Source: Bacillota bacterium (lineage in GTDB: Bacteria > Bacillota > Clostridia > Oscillospirales > Acutalibacteraceae). Taken from it: a stretch of DNA of 7,750 nucleotides. The notes below the pieces were generated by a model that saw only the letters and a program-made list of their open reading frames with translations, was not told where the DNA came from and searched no databases. The position numbers and the translations under genes are program-made. Of this stretch, positions 1 to 6,498 are shown one piece after another. The stretch's first letter is position 1; each line of letters begins with the position of its first letter. The stretch lies in NCBI GenBank assembly GCA_023412845.1, contig JAEZRH010000103.1:1-7750 (forward strand), given 5' to 3'.

Positions 1-1
1 G

Positions 2-1255
2 TATGAAGGCCATTACTTCTGGGATACGGAAATGTACATCGAGCCCTATTTTCTGCTGACCAGACCGGAAATTGCAAAGAACCTGATCGCCTACCGCTAC
101 ACCACGCTGGACGCGGCCAGAGAAAACGCCCGCATCCTGGGGCACGCAAAAGGAGCCCTGTACCCCTGGCGGACGATCATGGGCAGGGAATGCTCCGGAT
201 ATTTTCCTTCCGGCAGCGCGCAGTATCATATCAACGGCGACATTGCCTACTCCATCGTAAATTATTATCTGGTGACGAAAGATATCGATTTCATCGCGGC
301 GTGCGGAGCAGAGATCATGTTTGAAACCGCGCGCCTGTGGCTGGAGACAGGCAATTACCACGGCGGGCGGTTCCAGATCTGCTGCGTGACCGGCCCGGAC
401 GAATATACCTGCCTCGTGAACAACAACTATTACACCAACGTGATTGCACGGCACAACCTGAGATGGGCAGTCAAATTTTACGGTCTTTTGAAGCAGGCCG
501 GGAAGCTGGACCCGATCGCCTCGAAGATCGGGCTTGGAGAGGCCGAGATAGAGGCCTTTCGGGAAGCGGCGGAAAAGATGTACCTCCCGTACGACGAACA
601 GCTCGACATCTCCCCCCAGGACGATTCGTTCCTGACCAAGAAGAAATGGGACCTGAACGGCACCCCCGCGGAAGCTTTTCCCCTTCTCCTGCACTACCAT
701 CCGCTGTACCTGTACCGGTATCAGGTATGCAAGCAGGCGGACACGGTGCTGGCGCACTTTATTCTGGAAGACGAGCAGAAGCTTTCGACCATGCGGAATT
801 CCTTCCGTTACTATGAGGGCATCACGACGCACGATTCCTCTCTGTCTTCCTGTATTTTCTGCATTATGGCGTCGAGGCTCGGAATGGCCGAAAAGGCGTA
901 TGAATACTTCGGCGATTCCGCCGAAATGGATCTGAACGACTCGCACGGCAATACAAAGGACGGCATTCACACGGCCAACATGGGCGGCGTGTATCTCGCG
1001 ATCGTCTACGGCTTCGGCGGGCTCCGCGTCAAGGAAGACGGGCTGCATCTCGCGCCCGCCCTGCCGCGCCAGTGGAAGGCCTACGACTTCAAGCTGCGCG
1101 ACGGGGACAGCCTTCTGCATGTTTCCGTCCGGGAAGGGTCGGCCGAAATCGTCCTGCTTTCCGGGACGGCCAAGCGGCTCTTCCTGTACGGAAAGGCATA
1201 CCTGCTGAAAGACCGCCTATCCGTTCCTCTGGAGAAATGGGGCGCGGAACAATGA
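2..1255 (+). CDS. Glycoside hydrolase family 65 disaccharide phosphorylase, C-terminal part (5' end outside window)
   Basis: Inverting phosphorolysis of an alpha-linked glucosyl disaccharide, giving beta-glucose 1-phosphate and a free sugar; cytoplasmic. The frame is open from base 2, before the first in-window ATG at 32, and the upstream codons read EGHYFWDTEMY, the classic GH65 (alpha/alpha)6-barrel motif, so the gene is cut by the window edge. The motif GPDEY (Glu codon 401-403) followed by VNNNYYTN carries the family's general acid. KQADTVL, THDSSLS and DGIHTANMGG follow; the last is the region that binds phosphate in characterised maltose phosphorylases. The end, with GGLRV, DGLHLAPALP and a beta-rich stretch, is the usual C-terminal domain. 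About 417 residues are visible of a family usually near 750-800. It overlaps pgmB by ATGA, so the two are translationally coupled. Family is sure; substrate (maltose, kojibiose, nigerose, trehalose or other) is not assignable. Confidence 0.93.
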   Translation, partial: YEGHYFWDTEMYIEPYFLLTRPEIAKNLIAYRYTTLDAARENARILGHAKGALYPWRTIMGRECSGYFPSGSAQYHINGDIAYSIVNYYLVTKDIDFIAACGAEIMFETARLWLETGNYHGGRFQICCVTGPDEYTCLVNNNYYTNVIARHNLRWAVKFYGLLKQAGKLDPIASKIGLGEAEIEAFREAAEKMYLPYDEQLDISPQDDSFLTKKKWDLNGTPAEAFPLLLHYHPLYLYRYQVCKQADTVLAHFILEDEQKLSTMRNSFRYYEGITTHDSSLSSCIFCIMASRLGMAEKAYEYFGDSAEMDLNDSHGNTKDGIHTANMGGVYLAIVYGFGGLRVKEDGLHLAPALPRQWKAYDFKLRDGDSLLHVSVREGSAEIVLLSGTAKRLFLYGKAYLLKDRLSVPLEKWGAEQ

Positions 1256-1902
1256 AATACCGCGGCGCCATCTTCGATCTCGACGGCGTCCTTGTGGACA
1301 CGGCAAGGTTCCACTATCTTGCATGGAAAGAGCTCGCCGGGAAACTCGGGTTTGAATTCACACCGGAGCAAAACGAGCAGCTCAAGGGCGTTTCGCGGAT
1401 GGAGTCCCTCGACCTTCTGCTCCGGGCGGGAGGACTGCAGGACCGCTTCTCCCAGGAGGAGAAAGAACGGATGGCGGCATGGAAAAACGACCTCTATATC
1501 CGGGAGGTCAGGCGGATGGGTGCTTCCGACCTTCTGAACGGCGCGGCCAAGCTGCTGTCTTGGCTCAAAAAGGCCGGGATCAAAACGGCGCTTGGGTCCG
1601 CAAGCAAAAACGCGCCCATCGTTCTCCAAGCGACCGGGATCGGGCCTTTGTTCGACGCGGTCGTCGACGGCAATAAAATCACGCGTGCCAAGCCGGACCC
1701 GCAGGTCTTTCTGCTCGGGGCGTCCGCCGCCGGTCTGGAACCCTCCGAATGTGCCGTGTTTGAGGATTCCAGGACCGGTCTGACGGCGGCGAAGCGGGCG
1801 GGAATGCTGGCCGTCGGAATCGGCGACCCCAAAATCCTCAGCAATGCCGACGCGGTCTACCCGAATCTTCCGGCCATCGAACTGAACCGCTTTTTCGATT
1901 AG
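1252..1902 (+). CDS. pgmB: Beta-phosphoglucomutase (HAD superfamily)
   Basis: Converts beta-glucose 1-phosphate to glucose 6-phosphate through a beta-glucose 1,6-bisphosphate intermediate; Mg-dependent, cytoplasmic. The 216-residue protein has the normal family length. HAD motif I is FDLDGV with nucleophile D9 and acid/base D11. The cap-domain substrate loop LKGVSR has K45 and R49, matching the Lactococcus enzyme. Motif II is GSASKN (S116, K119), motif III RAKPDP (K147), and motif IV FEDS (E171, D172). All catalytic residues are present. The start at 1252 is chosen because MKYRGAIFDLDGV matches the family N-terminus. An in-frame ATG at 1237 is possible, but GGAG at 1231-1234 lies only two bases before it. 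The ATGA overlap with the phosphorylase gene suggests coupled translation, and the pairing explains its role: the phosphorylase makes this enzyme's substrate. The stop overlaps the stop of the convergent flotillin-like gene. Confidence 0.95.
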   Translation: MKYRGAIFDLDGVLVDTARFHYLAWKELAGKLGFEFTPEQNEQLKGVSRMESLDLLLRAGGLQDRFSQEEKERMAAWKNDLYIREVRRMGASDLLNGAAKLLSWLKKAGIKTALGSASKNAPIVLQATGIGPLFDAVVDGNKITRAKPDPQVFLLGASAAGLEPSECAVFEDSRTGLTAAKRAGMLAVGIGDPKILSNADAVYPNLPAIELNRFFD

Positions 1903-4019
1903 TTCCCGTCCCGGGGTCCGGGCTGTTTTTTCTGTTGGGCGGCTTCCGGCCGCGCGGGTTCTGCGGGCGGAACCGTCTGCGCATTTCCCGACGGAGCAGG
2001 CTCCGCCTGCCCGTTCTTTGCGCCTTGAACCGCCGCCTGAATGGCCTGCGCCGTGGTGGACGGTTCGGAGATATGCTGGAGCGACACGCCCAGCTTGTCG
2101 AGCGTCAGGAATTTCAGCAGCGTATCCATGACCGTGCTGCTTCCGCCGCCGTTATTGCCGCCGGACGGCTGCCCCTCGCTGCCGCCCATGTTGACGACCG
2201 TCTTCGGAACGATATCCACCTTGGAGTTCTTGATCGCGTCCGTCAGCTTGTCGGCGACTTCCTGAATGACGCGGTATTCCGCGCCGCCGTAAGCGCGCAC
2301 CTGCGCGTCGATGGCCTGCGCCCTGGCGAGGCCGACATTGGATTCTTTGGAGGCCTCGGCTTCGCCCTCCAGCCGGACCTTCGAAGCGTTGGCTTTCGCC
2401 AGCGCGATGATCTGGTTGGCTTCCTGCTCCGCCTTGCTTGCCATGGCGGCGCCGTTGTTTCCCTCGATCTCGATCTGAATCTTCGACTTGGTCAGGAAGC
2501 TCTGCTGCTCCGCGACGGCCTGCGCCTCGCGCAGGGACTTTTCACTTTCCGCCGCCTGCTGCTGCTTCTGATAGGTGACTTTCTTTTCCTCCGCGATCTG
2601 GCGTTCGCGCAGCTGCGTCAGAATATTTTCGATCTGGACGTCCGCCGTGGAAGACCTCGGCGTCCCAATGAGCACCTCTTCCAGCTGCAGGTTGTATTTC
2701 TGGAATTTGTCACGCATTTCGGTGACGGCGCGCTCGCGGATGGCGCTGCGCTCCTGGATCAGCTCGATCAGTGTCTTGGTCTGCGCCACATCCTTGAAAT
2801 ACGCGCTCACCAGCGGGTCCAGGGACTGGTTGACCAGCATGTTGATGTCGCCGAAGCGTTGGATGACCCACGGTGCCTGCTTGTAGTCGATGTGCATGAC
2901 GACGGAAAGCGGCAGCGAAGGCTCGAATGCATCCTTCGTGATGATGTCGACCTCCGTCAGGTTCTCGTCGTATTTATGCTCGCCGACCTCCGCCTTGTTC
3001 CATTTGAGGATAATATTGGTCGTGGGCACAAGCACCACGCGCCCGGCGTCGGTGTTGAACGCATACTTGCCTGGCATCAGCGGTTTCTCCAGCACGCCCT
3101 TGCAGCCGACTTCCACCAGCTCTCCATGCTTATAATCCTCGCCCGTCGTGTCGACCCCTTCCCTGCCAAAGAAGGAGACCACCACGCCCACAAAGCCGAT
3201 GGGGACCACCGTCTTGGGGCGGAACTCCACCGTGGCGAACAGGCGGTTGATGTAATAGGTGCCGTCGGTCAGCACTTGCAGCTGTTTGCCGCGGCGGCCG
3301 CCAAGCTCGAGGAACTTCTCCGGGTCCTGAAAGCTGGCATGTCCCTCGCCCACGCTCGGCGCAATGATTTCGCCCTGTTCCAGCGGCATGCCGTCGTGCA
3401 CGGTGACGATGCCCATAATATCGCTGGTTTCACTGCCCGCGGCCATGATGACCACAGGTCGGAACGCGTCGCGTTCCAGCAGCGTCTGCTGCATGCCGGC
3501 GATTTCCGCGCGTTCGCTGCGGGAATTGCCGATTGCCTTGATGTCGCTCGGGGTAATCACGATGAACTGCGCCAGATTGATGGCGTACGTACCCTCTCTC
3601 AGGATTCCGCGCTGCGGGCCGCGCTGGCCGCCGTTCTGCAGAAAGCCGCGCACGTCCTGAAAATTGTTGGCCTGAGGCACCACTTTGCCCAGCGTCTGCG
3701 TCGGGGAAAGCGGAAACCCGTCGCGCGCGAACAGATAGGCGATCTGGCCCTGCGGGATCGTAATGAGGGGATATTTATGGATTTTATACATGAGCGCGGA
3801 TTTGAAATGCATGCCGCCGCGCAGAAGGTCGGGCGCATAGCCGGCTTCACCGTGCAGGGCGATAATGGAGTCTTTTAAGGACCCTTTCATGCTCCACCAT
3901 TTTTCCACGACGGCGACTTCGTTGGAACCGATGATCCGCAGACCGAAGATCTGAAAAACCAGAAGATAGAGCGCCGCAACAGCGGCCAGAATATACAGCA
4001 CAATCAGAGCCGAGCCCAA
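1899..4019 (-). CDS. Flotillin-like SPFH/band 7 membrane protein
   Basis: Probably a membrane-anchored scaffold of the SPFH (stomatin/prohibitin/flotillin/HflK) superfamily. Members form large oligomers and organise membrane microdomains; a specific role here is unknown. The 706-residue protein has one hydrophobic N-terminal segment (about residues 3-27) with no cleavage site that I recognise. A beta-rich part with internal repeats follows (about 93-335), then SPFH core (about 270-460), then a long charged, Gln/Ala/Glu-rich helical region (about 465-605) containing AKANASKVRLEGEAEASKES, typical of flotillin coiled coils. A Gly/Ser/Asn linker (about 611-628) and a Pro/Ala/Gln-rich tail (about 671-706) end it. 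The start is TTG: AGGAG at 4029-4033 sits nine bases upstream and the hydrophobic segment begins directly after. It is longer than typical bacterial FloT/YqiK (about 500 residues), mostly because of the extra N-terminal repeats and the tail. It has its own promoter and seems monocistronic. Confidence 0.85.
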   Translation of the reverse strand: MGSALIVLYILAAVAALYLLVFQIFGLRIIGSNEVAVVEKWWSMKGSLKDSIIALHGEAGYAPDLLRGGMHFKSALMYKIHKYPLITIPQGQIAYLFARDGFPLSPTQTLGKVVPQANNFQDVRGFLQNGGQRGPQRGILREGTYAINLAQFIVITPSDIKAIGNSRSERAEIAGMQQTLLERDAFRPVVIMAAGSETSDIMGIVTVHDGMPLEQGEIIAPSVGEGHASFQDPEKFLELGGRRGKQLQVLTDGTYYINRLFATVEFRPKTVVPIGFVGVVVSFFGREGVDTTGEDYKHGELVEVGCKGVLEKPLMPGKYAFNTDAGRVVLVPTTNIILKWNKAEVGEHKYDENLTEVDIITKDAFEPSLPLSVVMHIDYKQAPWVIQRFGDINMLVNQSLDPLVSAYFKDVAQTKTLIELIQERSAIRERAVTEMRDKFQKYNLQLEEVLIGTPRSSTADVQIENILTQLRERQIAEEKKVTYQKQQQAAESEKSLREAQAVAEQQSFLTKSKIQIEIEGNNGAAMASKAEQEANQIIALAKANASKVRLEGEAEASKESNVGLARAQAIDAQVRAYGGAEYRVIQEVADKLTDAIKNSKVDIVPKTVVNMGGSEGQPSGGNNGGGSSTVMDTLLKFLTLDKLGVSLQHISEPSTTAQAIQAAVQGAKNGQAEPAPSGNAQTVPPAEPARPEAAQQKKQPGPRDGN
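1910..1931 (+). terminator. Probable intrinsic terminator of the phosphorylase-pgmB operon
   Basis: Eight bases after the pgmB stop, CCCGG (1910-1914), a three-base loop and CCGGG (1918-1922) form a GC-only stem followed by CTG and six T residues (1926-1931). It lies within the last codons of the convergent gene on the other strand. The stem is short (5 bp), so strength is uncertain. Confidence 0.5.
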
Positions 4020-4028
4020 TGCTATCCT

Positions 4029-4033
4029 CTCCT
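4029..4033 (-). promoter_or_regulatory. Ribosome binding site fixing the TTG start of the flotillin-like gene
   Basis: On the - strand AGGAG (within AAAGGAGAGG) is followed by a nine-base spacer and TTG. No in-frame ATG lies near, so this site decides the start. Confidence 0.75.
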
Positions 4034-4040
4034 TTGCATG

Positions 4041-4066
4041 GCAAACGGATGTGACTACCCGTTTGC
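4041..4066 (-). promoter_or_regulatory. Leader hairpin upstream of the flotillin-like gene
   Basis: GCAAACGG (4041-4048) and CCGTTTGC (4059-4066) form a perfect 8-bp inverted repeat with a ten-base loop. It lies between the predicted promoter and the Shine-Dalgarno sequence, seven bases upstream of the latter. It could be an RNA leader structure or a DNA operator. It has no following T-tract, so it is not a terminator. Confidence 0.5.
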
Positions 4067-4114
4067 GCCTTTCGTATTTTGCCCATCAACAGCATAAAAC
4101 CATATCTATGCCAT

Positions 4115-4143
4115 ATTATATTCTTCCATTACACGTGATTCAA
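4115..4143 (-). promoter_or_regulatory. Sigma-A-type promoter of the flotillin-like gene
   Basis: Read on the - strand: -35 TTGAAT (4138-4143), a 17-base spacer, and a perfect -10 TATAAT (4115-4120). Transcription should start near 4108, giving a leader of about 90 bases. The spacer contains the palindrome CACGTG. Confidence 0.7.
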
Positions 4144-4199
4144 TACAATCGGGTGCAAAGGCCGCGGTCACTTTCAACCCGTGCCCATGAGCCCTTTTG

Positions 4200-4230
4200 C
4201 GAAAACGGCATAGCCGGCCGTTGTTTTTCG
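4200..4230 (-). terminator. Second hairpin downstream of the hydrogenase operon
   Basis: On the - strand AACGGC (4217-4222), a seven-base loop and GCCGTT (4204-4209) form a stem; the last two T residues of the stem and the two that follow make a short T run (4202-4205). Flanking CGAAAA/TTTTCG can extend it with a bulge. It is weak as an intrinsic terminator and may back up the stronger stem at 4249-4290. Confidence 0.3.
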
Positions 4231-4248
4231 CGAAAGCTACAACAGGAA

Positions 4249-4290
4249 CTCCCGCAGGAACCGGCATGGAACAACGCCGGTCTGCGGGAG
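4249..4290 (-). terminator. Long hairpin, probable terminator of the hydrogenase operon
   Basis: CTCCCGCAG (4249-4257) pairs with CTGCGGGAG (4282-4290), and inside it CCGGC (4261-4265) pairs with GCCGG (4276-4280), separated by a small internal loop. It starts about 48 bases after the stop of the cysteine-rich gene. The - strand sequence after it (TTCCTGTTGT) is only moderately T-rich, so termination is inferred mainly from position and stem strength. Confidence 0.45.
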
Positions 4291-4337
4291 CCTTTGCATT
4301 GGGTCTCCATTTTTTCGCAGGGTGTCGGGAAAGCCCG

Positions 4338-4670
4338 CTACTTGTCGGTCTTCTGAACCGCCAGCCGGTTCTGAAAGCATTTTTCAATGAGCCCGTCCGG
4401 GAACTTCAGCATGCATACACCGCATTCCTTCAGCTCACGGAACAGCTCCGGCTTCACGAATTTCTGGATGGCGGCGGGATCGTAATGAGCGGCCGCCTGT
4501 TTCCGGAGATATTCCTCAAAACTGATCCTGTTGCAGGGGTACTCCACGTTGAGATCGTCCGTGTCCTGGATGAAAAGCACGTCGGCAAAGTCGCAGACGG
4601 CGAGGTCCGCCCGGCCGGAGCCGTTTTCGGAACAGTTGCGGTAATAATTGCAGTCTTTGCAGCACAGCAT
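4338..4670 (-). CDS. Small cysteine-rich protein of unknown function in the hydrogenase operon
   Basis: I do not recognise this 110-residue protein. It has nine cysteines: C3, C4, C7, C13 and C26 in the N-terminal third, then C46, and C83-x2-C86 with C98 near the end. The grouping (C-C-x2-C-x5-C and C-x2-C) suggests metal or Fe-S binding, or a redox disulfide role. There is no signal peptide or membrane segment, so it is probably cytoplasmic. The start is well supported: ATG with AAAGGGG (4680-4686) nine bases upstream. Only 16 bases separate it from the hydrogenase stop, so it is almost surely the last gene of that operon. A maturation, electron-transfer or regulatory role tied to the hydrogenase is inference from position. 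The coding call is supported by its ribosome binding site, the operon spacing and its clustered cysteines. Confidence 0.75.
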   Translation of the reverse strand: MLCCKDCNYYRNCSENGSGRADLAVCDFADVLFIQDTDDLNVEYPCNRISFEEYLRKQAAAHYDPAAIQKFVKPELFRELKECGVCMLKFPDGLIEKCFQNRLAVQKTDK

Positions 4671-4686
4671 AACAAAAATCCCCTTT

Positions 4687-6147
4687 CTATTTTTTGGCGT
4701 AAGACATATCTTTGATCGCGACGGCCATCACCTTGTCAAACGAAGTCTCCGAGTCCGGGTCCAGAGCCTGCTTGGCATAGTTGTCGAGGTTGATCCTGTT
4801 TTTTATCACATTGCTCGAACTGATGCAGGCGGCACCGCCGATGCAGCCCCCCGGGCAAGCCATTCCTTCGATGAAATTGGAATCGAGCTTGCCTTTCGAG
4901 GCCTTCAACAGGGCCGCGTTGCATTCCTCAAGGCCGTTGCACAGGGTCGGGTTTGCCTCAAAGTCGCTTTCGTTCTCCTGCAGGACCTGTGCGACCGCTT
5001 CCGAGACGCCGCCGCTCTTTGCGAAAATTCTTCCGTAATACGAAGCGTCGTTCAGGTCTTCCTCCGGAAGCCCCTCAATCTTTATGCCGAAGCCGTCGAA
5101 AAGCGCCTGCAGTTCTTCGAACGTGATGACACAGTCGACGGTCCCCGCAATTTTTTCTTCCCGATACTCCATTTTTTTCGCTATGCAGGGGCCGATAAAG
5201 ACCACCCTGGCCGTCTTGTCTTTCCGCTTGATGAGTTTCGCCGTTTCGACCATCGGAGAGACGTTGCCTGAAATGTTCTTTGCCATGTCGGGGAATTTCG
5301 TTTTCACGTACTGCACAAAGGCCGGGCAGCAGGAGCTGGTCAGGAATCCCTTTTCCGCGAGCTCCCTGGCTTCCTTGACCGCGACGACATCGGCGCCGAG
5401 CGCAACTTCCACGACTTTGCTGAATCCCGCTTTCCTCAGCCCCGATACGACCTGCCCGAGTTTCGCATAGGTGAACTGGCTTGCAATAGCCGGAGCGACC
5501 GCGGCGTAAACGTTGTATTTCTTTCCGTTTTCGGATTCTCTCAGGAGCCTGACCACATCCAGCAGATAGGATTTGTCAACGATGGCGCCGAACGGGCACT
5601 GACGGACGCACATGCCGCAATGGACGCATTTTTCGGGGGCGATTTTCGCCTTGTTCTGCTCGTCCATCGAGATGGCTTTCGCCTTGCAGGCCAGAATACA
5701 AGGGCGCTCCTGCACGGTGATCGCATGATAGGGGCACGCTTTCATGCAAAGGCCGCACTCCTTGCATTTGCTGTGGTCGATCACCGCCCTGTGGCCCTCG
5801 AAGCTGATCGCGCCGACGGGGCACGCGGCCTGGCACCGGTGGGCAATGCATCCGCGGCAGGTCTCCGTCACGTACATGCGGCTGGTCGGGCACTCGTCGC
5901 AGGCGATTTTAATGACTTCAACGACGTTCGGGTCGGTTTTATCCCCGCCCATGGCCATTTTTACACGCTCGTTCACGATCGCCCGCTCGCAGTAGATGCA
6001 GCAGCGCATCGTCGCTTCCGGACCGGGTACGATTTTTTCGGGTATTTCACTGAGCTTGTCGTCCAGTTCCTGCTGATGGGCAAGGCGGACGACCTCTCTC
6101 AGGACCTCATATTTCAGTTTCTGCACATTGGTATCAAACAGCCTCAT
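4687..6147 (-). CDS. [FeFe] hydrogenase, group B-like, with N-terminal 4Fe-4S domains
   Basis: Likely interconverts protons and H2 with low-potential electrons; cytoplasmic. In this 486-residue protein an N-terminal Cys-rich part (C49, C50, C53, C83, C86) precedes an unusual C97-x2-C100-x4-C105-x3-C109 motif and two canonical ferredoxin motifs, C128/C131/C134/C138 and C174/C177/C180/C184. An additional pair, C150 and C154, lies between them. The H-cluster domain spans about 210-486. L1 is TSSCCPAF, with ligand C274 and proton-relay C273. L2 is IGPCIAKKME, with ligand C321. L3 is EGMACPGGCIGGAA, with ligands C431 and C435. All four cluster ligands and the relay Cys are present. The TSSCCPA/GPC pattern fits group B (the CpIII type of Clostridium pasteurianum) rather than group A. 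I chose ATG 6147, which has AAAGGGA nine bases upstream; an in-frame ATG at 6183 lacks a ribosome site. Its partners upstream (ferredoxin) and downstream (Cys-rich protein) share the operon. Physiological direction is unknown. Confidence 0.9.
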   Translation of the reverse strand: MRLFDTNVQKLKYEVLREVVRLAHQQELDDKLSEIPEKIVPGPEATMRCCIYCERAIVNERVKMAMGGDKTDPNVVEVIKIACDECPTSRMYVTETCRGCIAHRCQAACPVGAISFEGHRAVIDHSKCKECGLCMKACPYHAITVQERPCILACKAKAISMDEQNKAKIAPEKCVHCGMCVRQCPFGAIVDKSYLLDVVRLLRESENGKKYNVYAAVAPAIASQFTYAKLGQVVSGLRKAGFSKVVEVALGADVVAVKEARELAEKGFLTSSCCPAFVQYVKTKFPDMAKNISGNVSPMVETAKLIKRKDKTARVVFIGPCIAKKMEYREEKIAGTVDCVITFEELQALFDGFGIKIEGLPEEDLNDASYYGRIFAKSGGVSEAVAQVLQENESDFEANPTLCNGLEECNAALLKASKGKLDSNFIEGMACPGGCIGGAACISSSNVIKNRINLDNYAKQALDPDSETSFDKVMAVAIKDMSYAKK

Positions 6148-6155
6148 CTTACCAT

Positions 6156-6162
6156 TCCCTTT
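6156..6162 (-). promoter_or_regulatory. Ribosome binding site choosing the hydrogenase start at 6147
   Basis: AAAGGGA on the - strand, nine bases before ATG 6147. The alternative ATG at 6183 has only GC-rich sequence without a spaced purine motif, so the shorter protein beginning MRLFDTN is preferred. Confidence 0.65.
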
Positions 6163-6232
6163 CCGCGGCTTCCAAACGCCCATCCGCGCCCGGCATCCGC
6201 CGCCGGCCGTATGTCCTTGCGAAGGGAATCCG

Positions 6233-6490
6233 TCACTTGACGGCGCAGGCGGCAGGCTTCAGCACATACCGGCTGAAAATGCTTTTCAGGTTTTGGGCCG
6301 TGACCCCTTCGACGATATCGTCGTCGATCTGAACGAACACGCCCTGGTGCGTGCAGTGTCCCGTGCAGAACGAGGCGTTGACGGCGACATCCTCCAGGCT
6401 GTATTCCCGGATCAGTTCCTGAAATCCTCTGATGACGTCGCAAGAACCTTTCGCATGACAGGTATTTCCAACGCAAACCACGATATTCAC
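6233..6490 (-). CDS. (2Fe-2S) thioredoxin-like ferredoxin (NuoE/HydC-like C-terminal domain)
   Basis: A small electron carrier related to the thioredoxin-like domain of NuoE and of HydC subunits of multimeric hydrogenases; cytoplasmic. The 85-residue protein contains C6-x4-C11 (CVGNTC, followed by HAKGSC) and C42-x3-C46 (CTGHC), the two-pair ligand pattern for one 2Fe-2S cluster. C17 and C82 are extra. The start is taken as GTG 6490: GGAG (6499-6502) lies eight bases upstream, homologues begin a few residues before the first cysteine, and a predicted promoter would begin transcription near 6518. An in-frame ATG at 6520 would then fall at or before the transcript start and has no ribosome site. 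It is the first gene of the operon, 85 bases before the hydrogenase start, so it probably passes electrons to or from that enzyme. Family confidence is high; the exact partner is inferred. Confidence 0.85.
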   Translation of the reverse strand: MNIVVCVGNTCHAKGSCDVIRGFQELIREYSLEDVAVNASFCTGHCTHQGVFVQIDDDIVEGVTAQNLKSIFSRYVLKPAACAVK

Positions 6491-6498
6491 GACTATCA

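Larger units (their letters stand above)
4020..4337. other. Gene-free interval between the hydrogenase operon and the flotillin-like gene
   Basis: These 318 bases hold no gene I can support. From right to left they contain two hairpins after the cysteine-rich gene (4249-4290 and 4200-4230), the flotillin promoter (4115-4143), a leader hairpin (4041-4066) and the ribosome binding site. Short open frames crossing it have no family resemblance and overlap the hairpins. Confidence 0.7.

Noticed and set aside
1935..3878. A 647-residue open frame on the + strand opposite the flotillin-like gene
   Set aside because: It is rich in Arg, Leu and His without recognisable motifs, and it mirrors a clear gene on the other strand. 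Long antisense open frames are common in GC-rich coding DNA.
4106..4387. A 93-residue - strand open frame between the hydrogenase operon and the flotillin gene
   Set aside because: It is Arg/Pro/Ala-rich, overlaps the end of the cysteine-rich gene, both hairpins and the flotillin promoter, and shows no family motif.
6148..6183. Upstream ATG at 6183 extending the hydrogenase by 12 residues
   Set aside because: No Shine-Dalgarno precedes it, whereas ATG 6147 has AAAGGGA at nine bases.
5620..6240. A 206-residue + strand open frame opposite the hydrogenase N-terminal region
   Set aside because: It is antisense to the Cys-rich ferredoxin domains, whose motifs are unmistakable on the - strand. 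It has no motif of its own.
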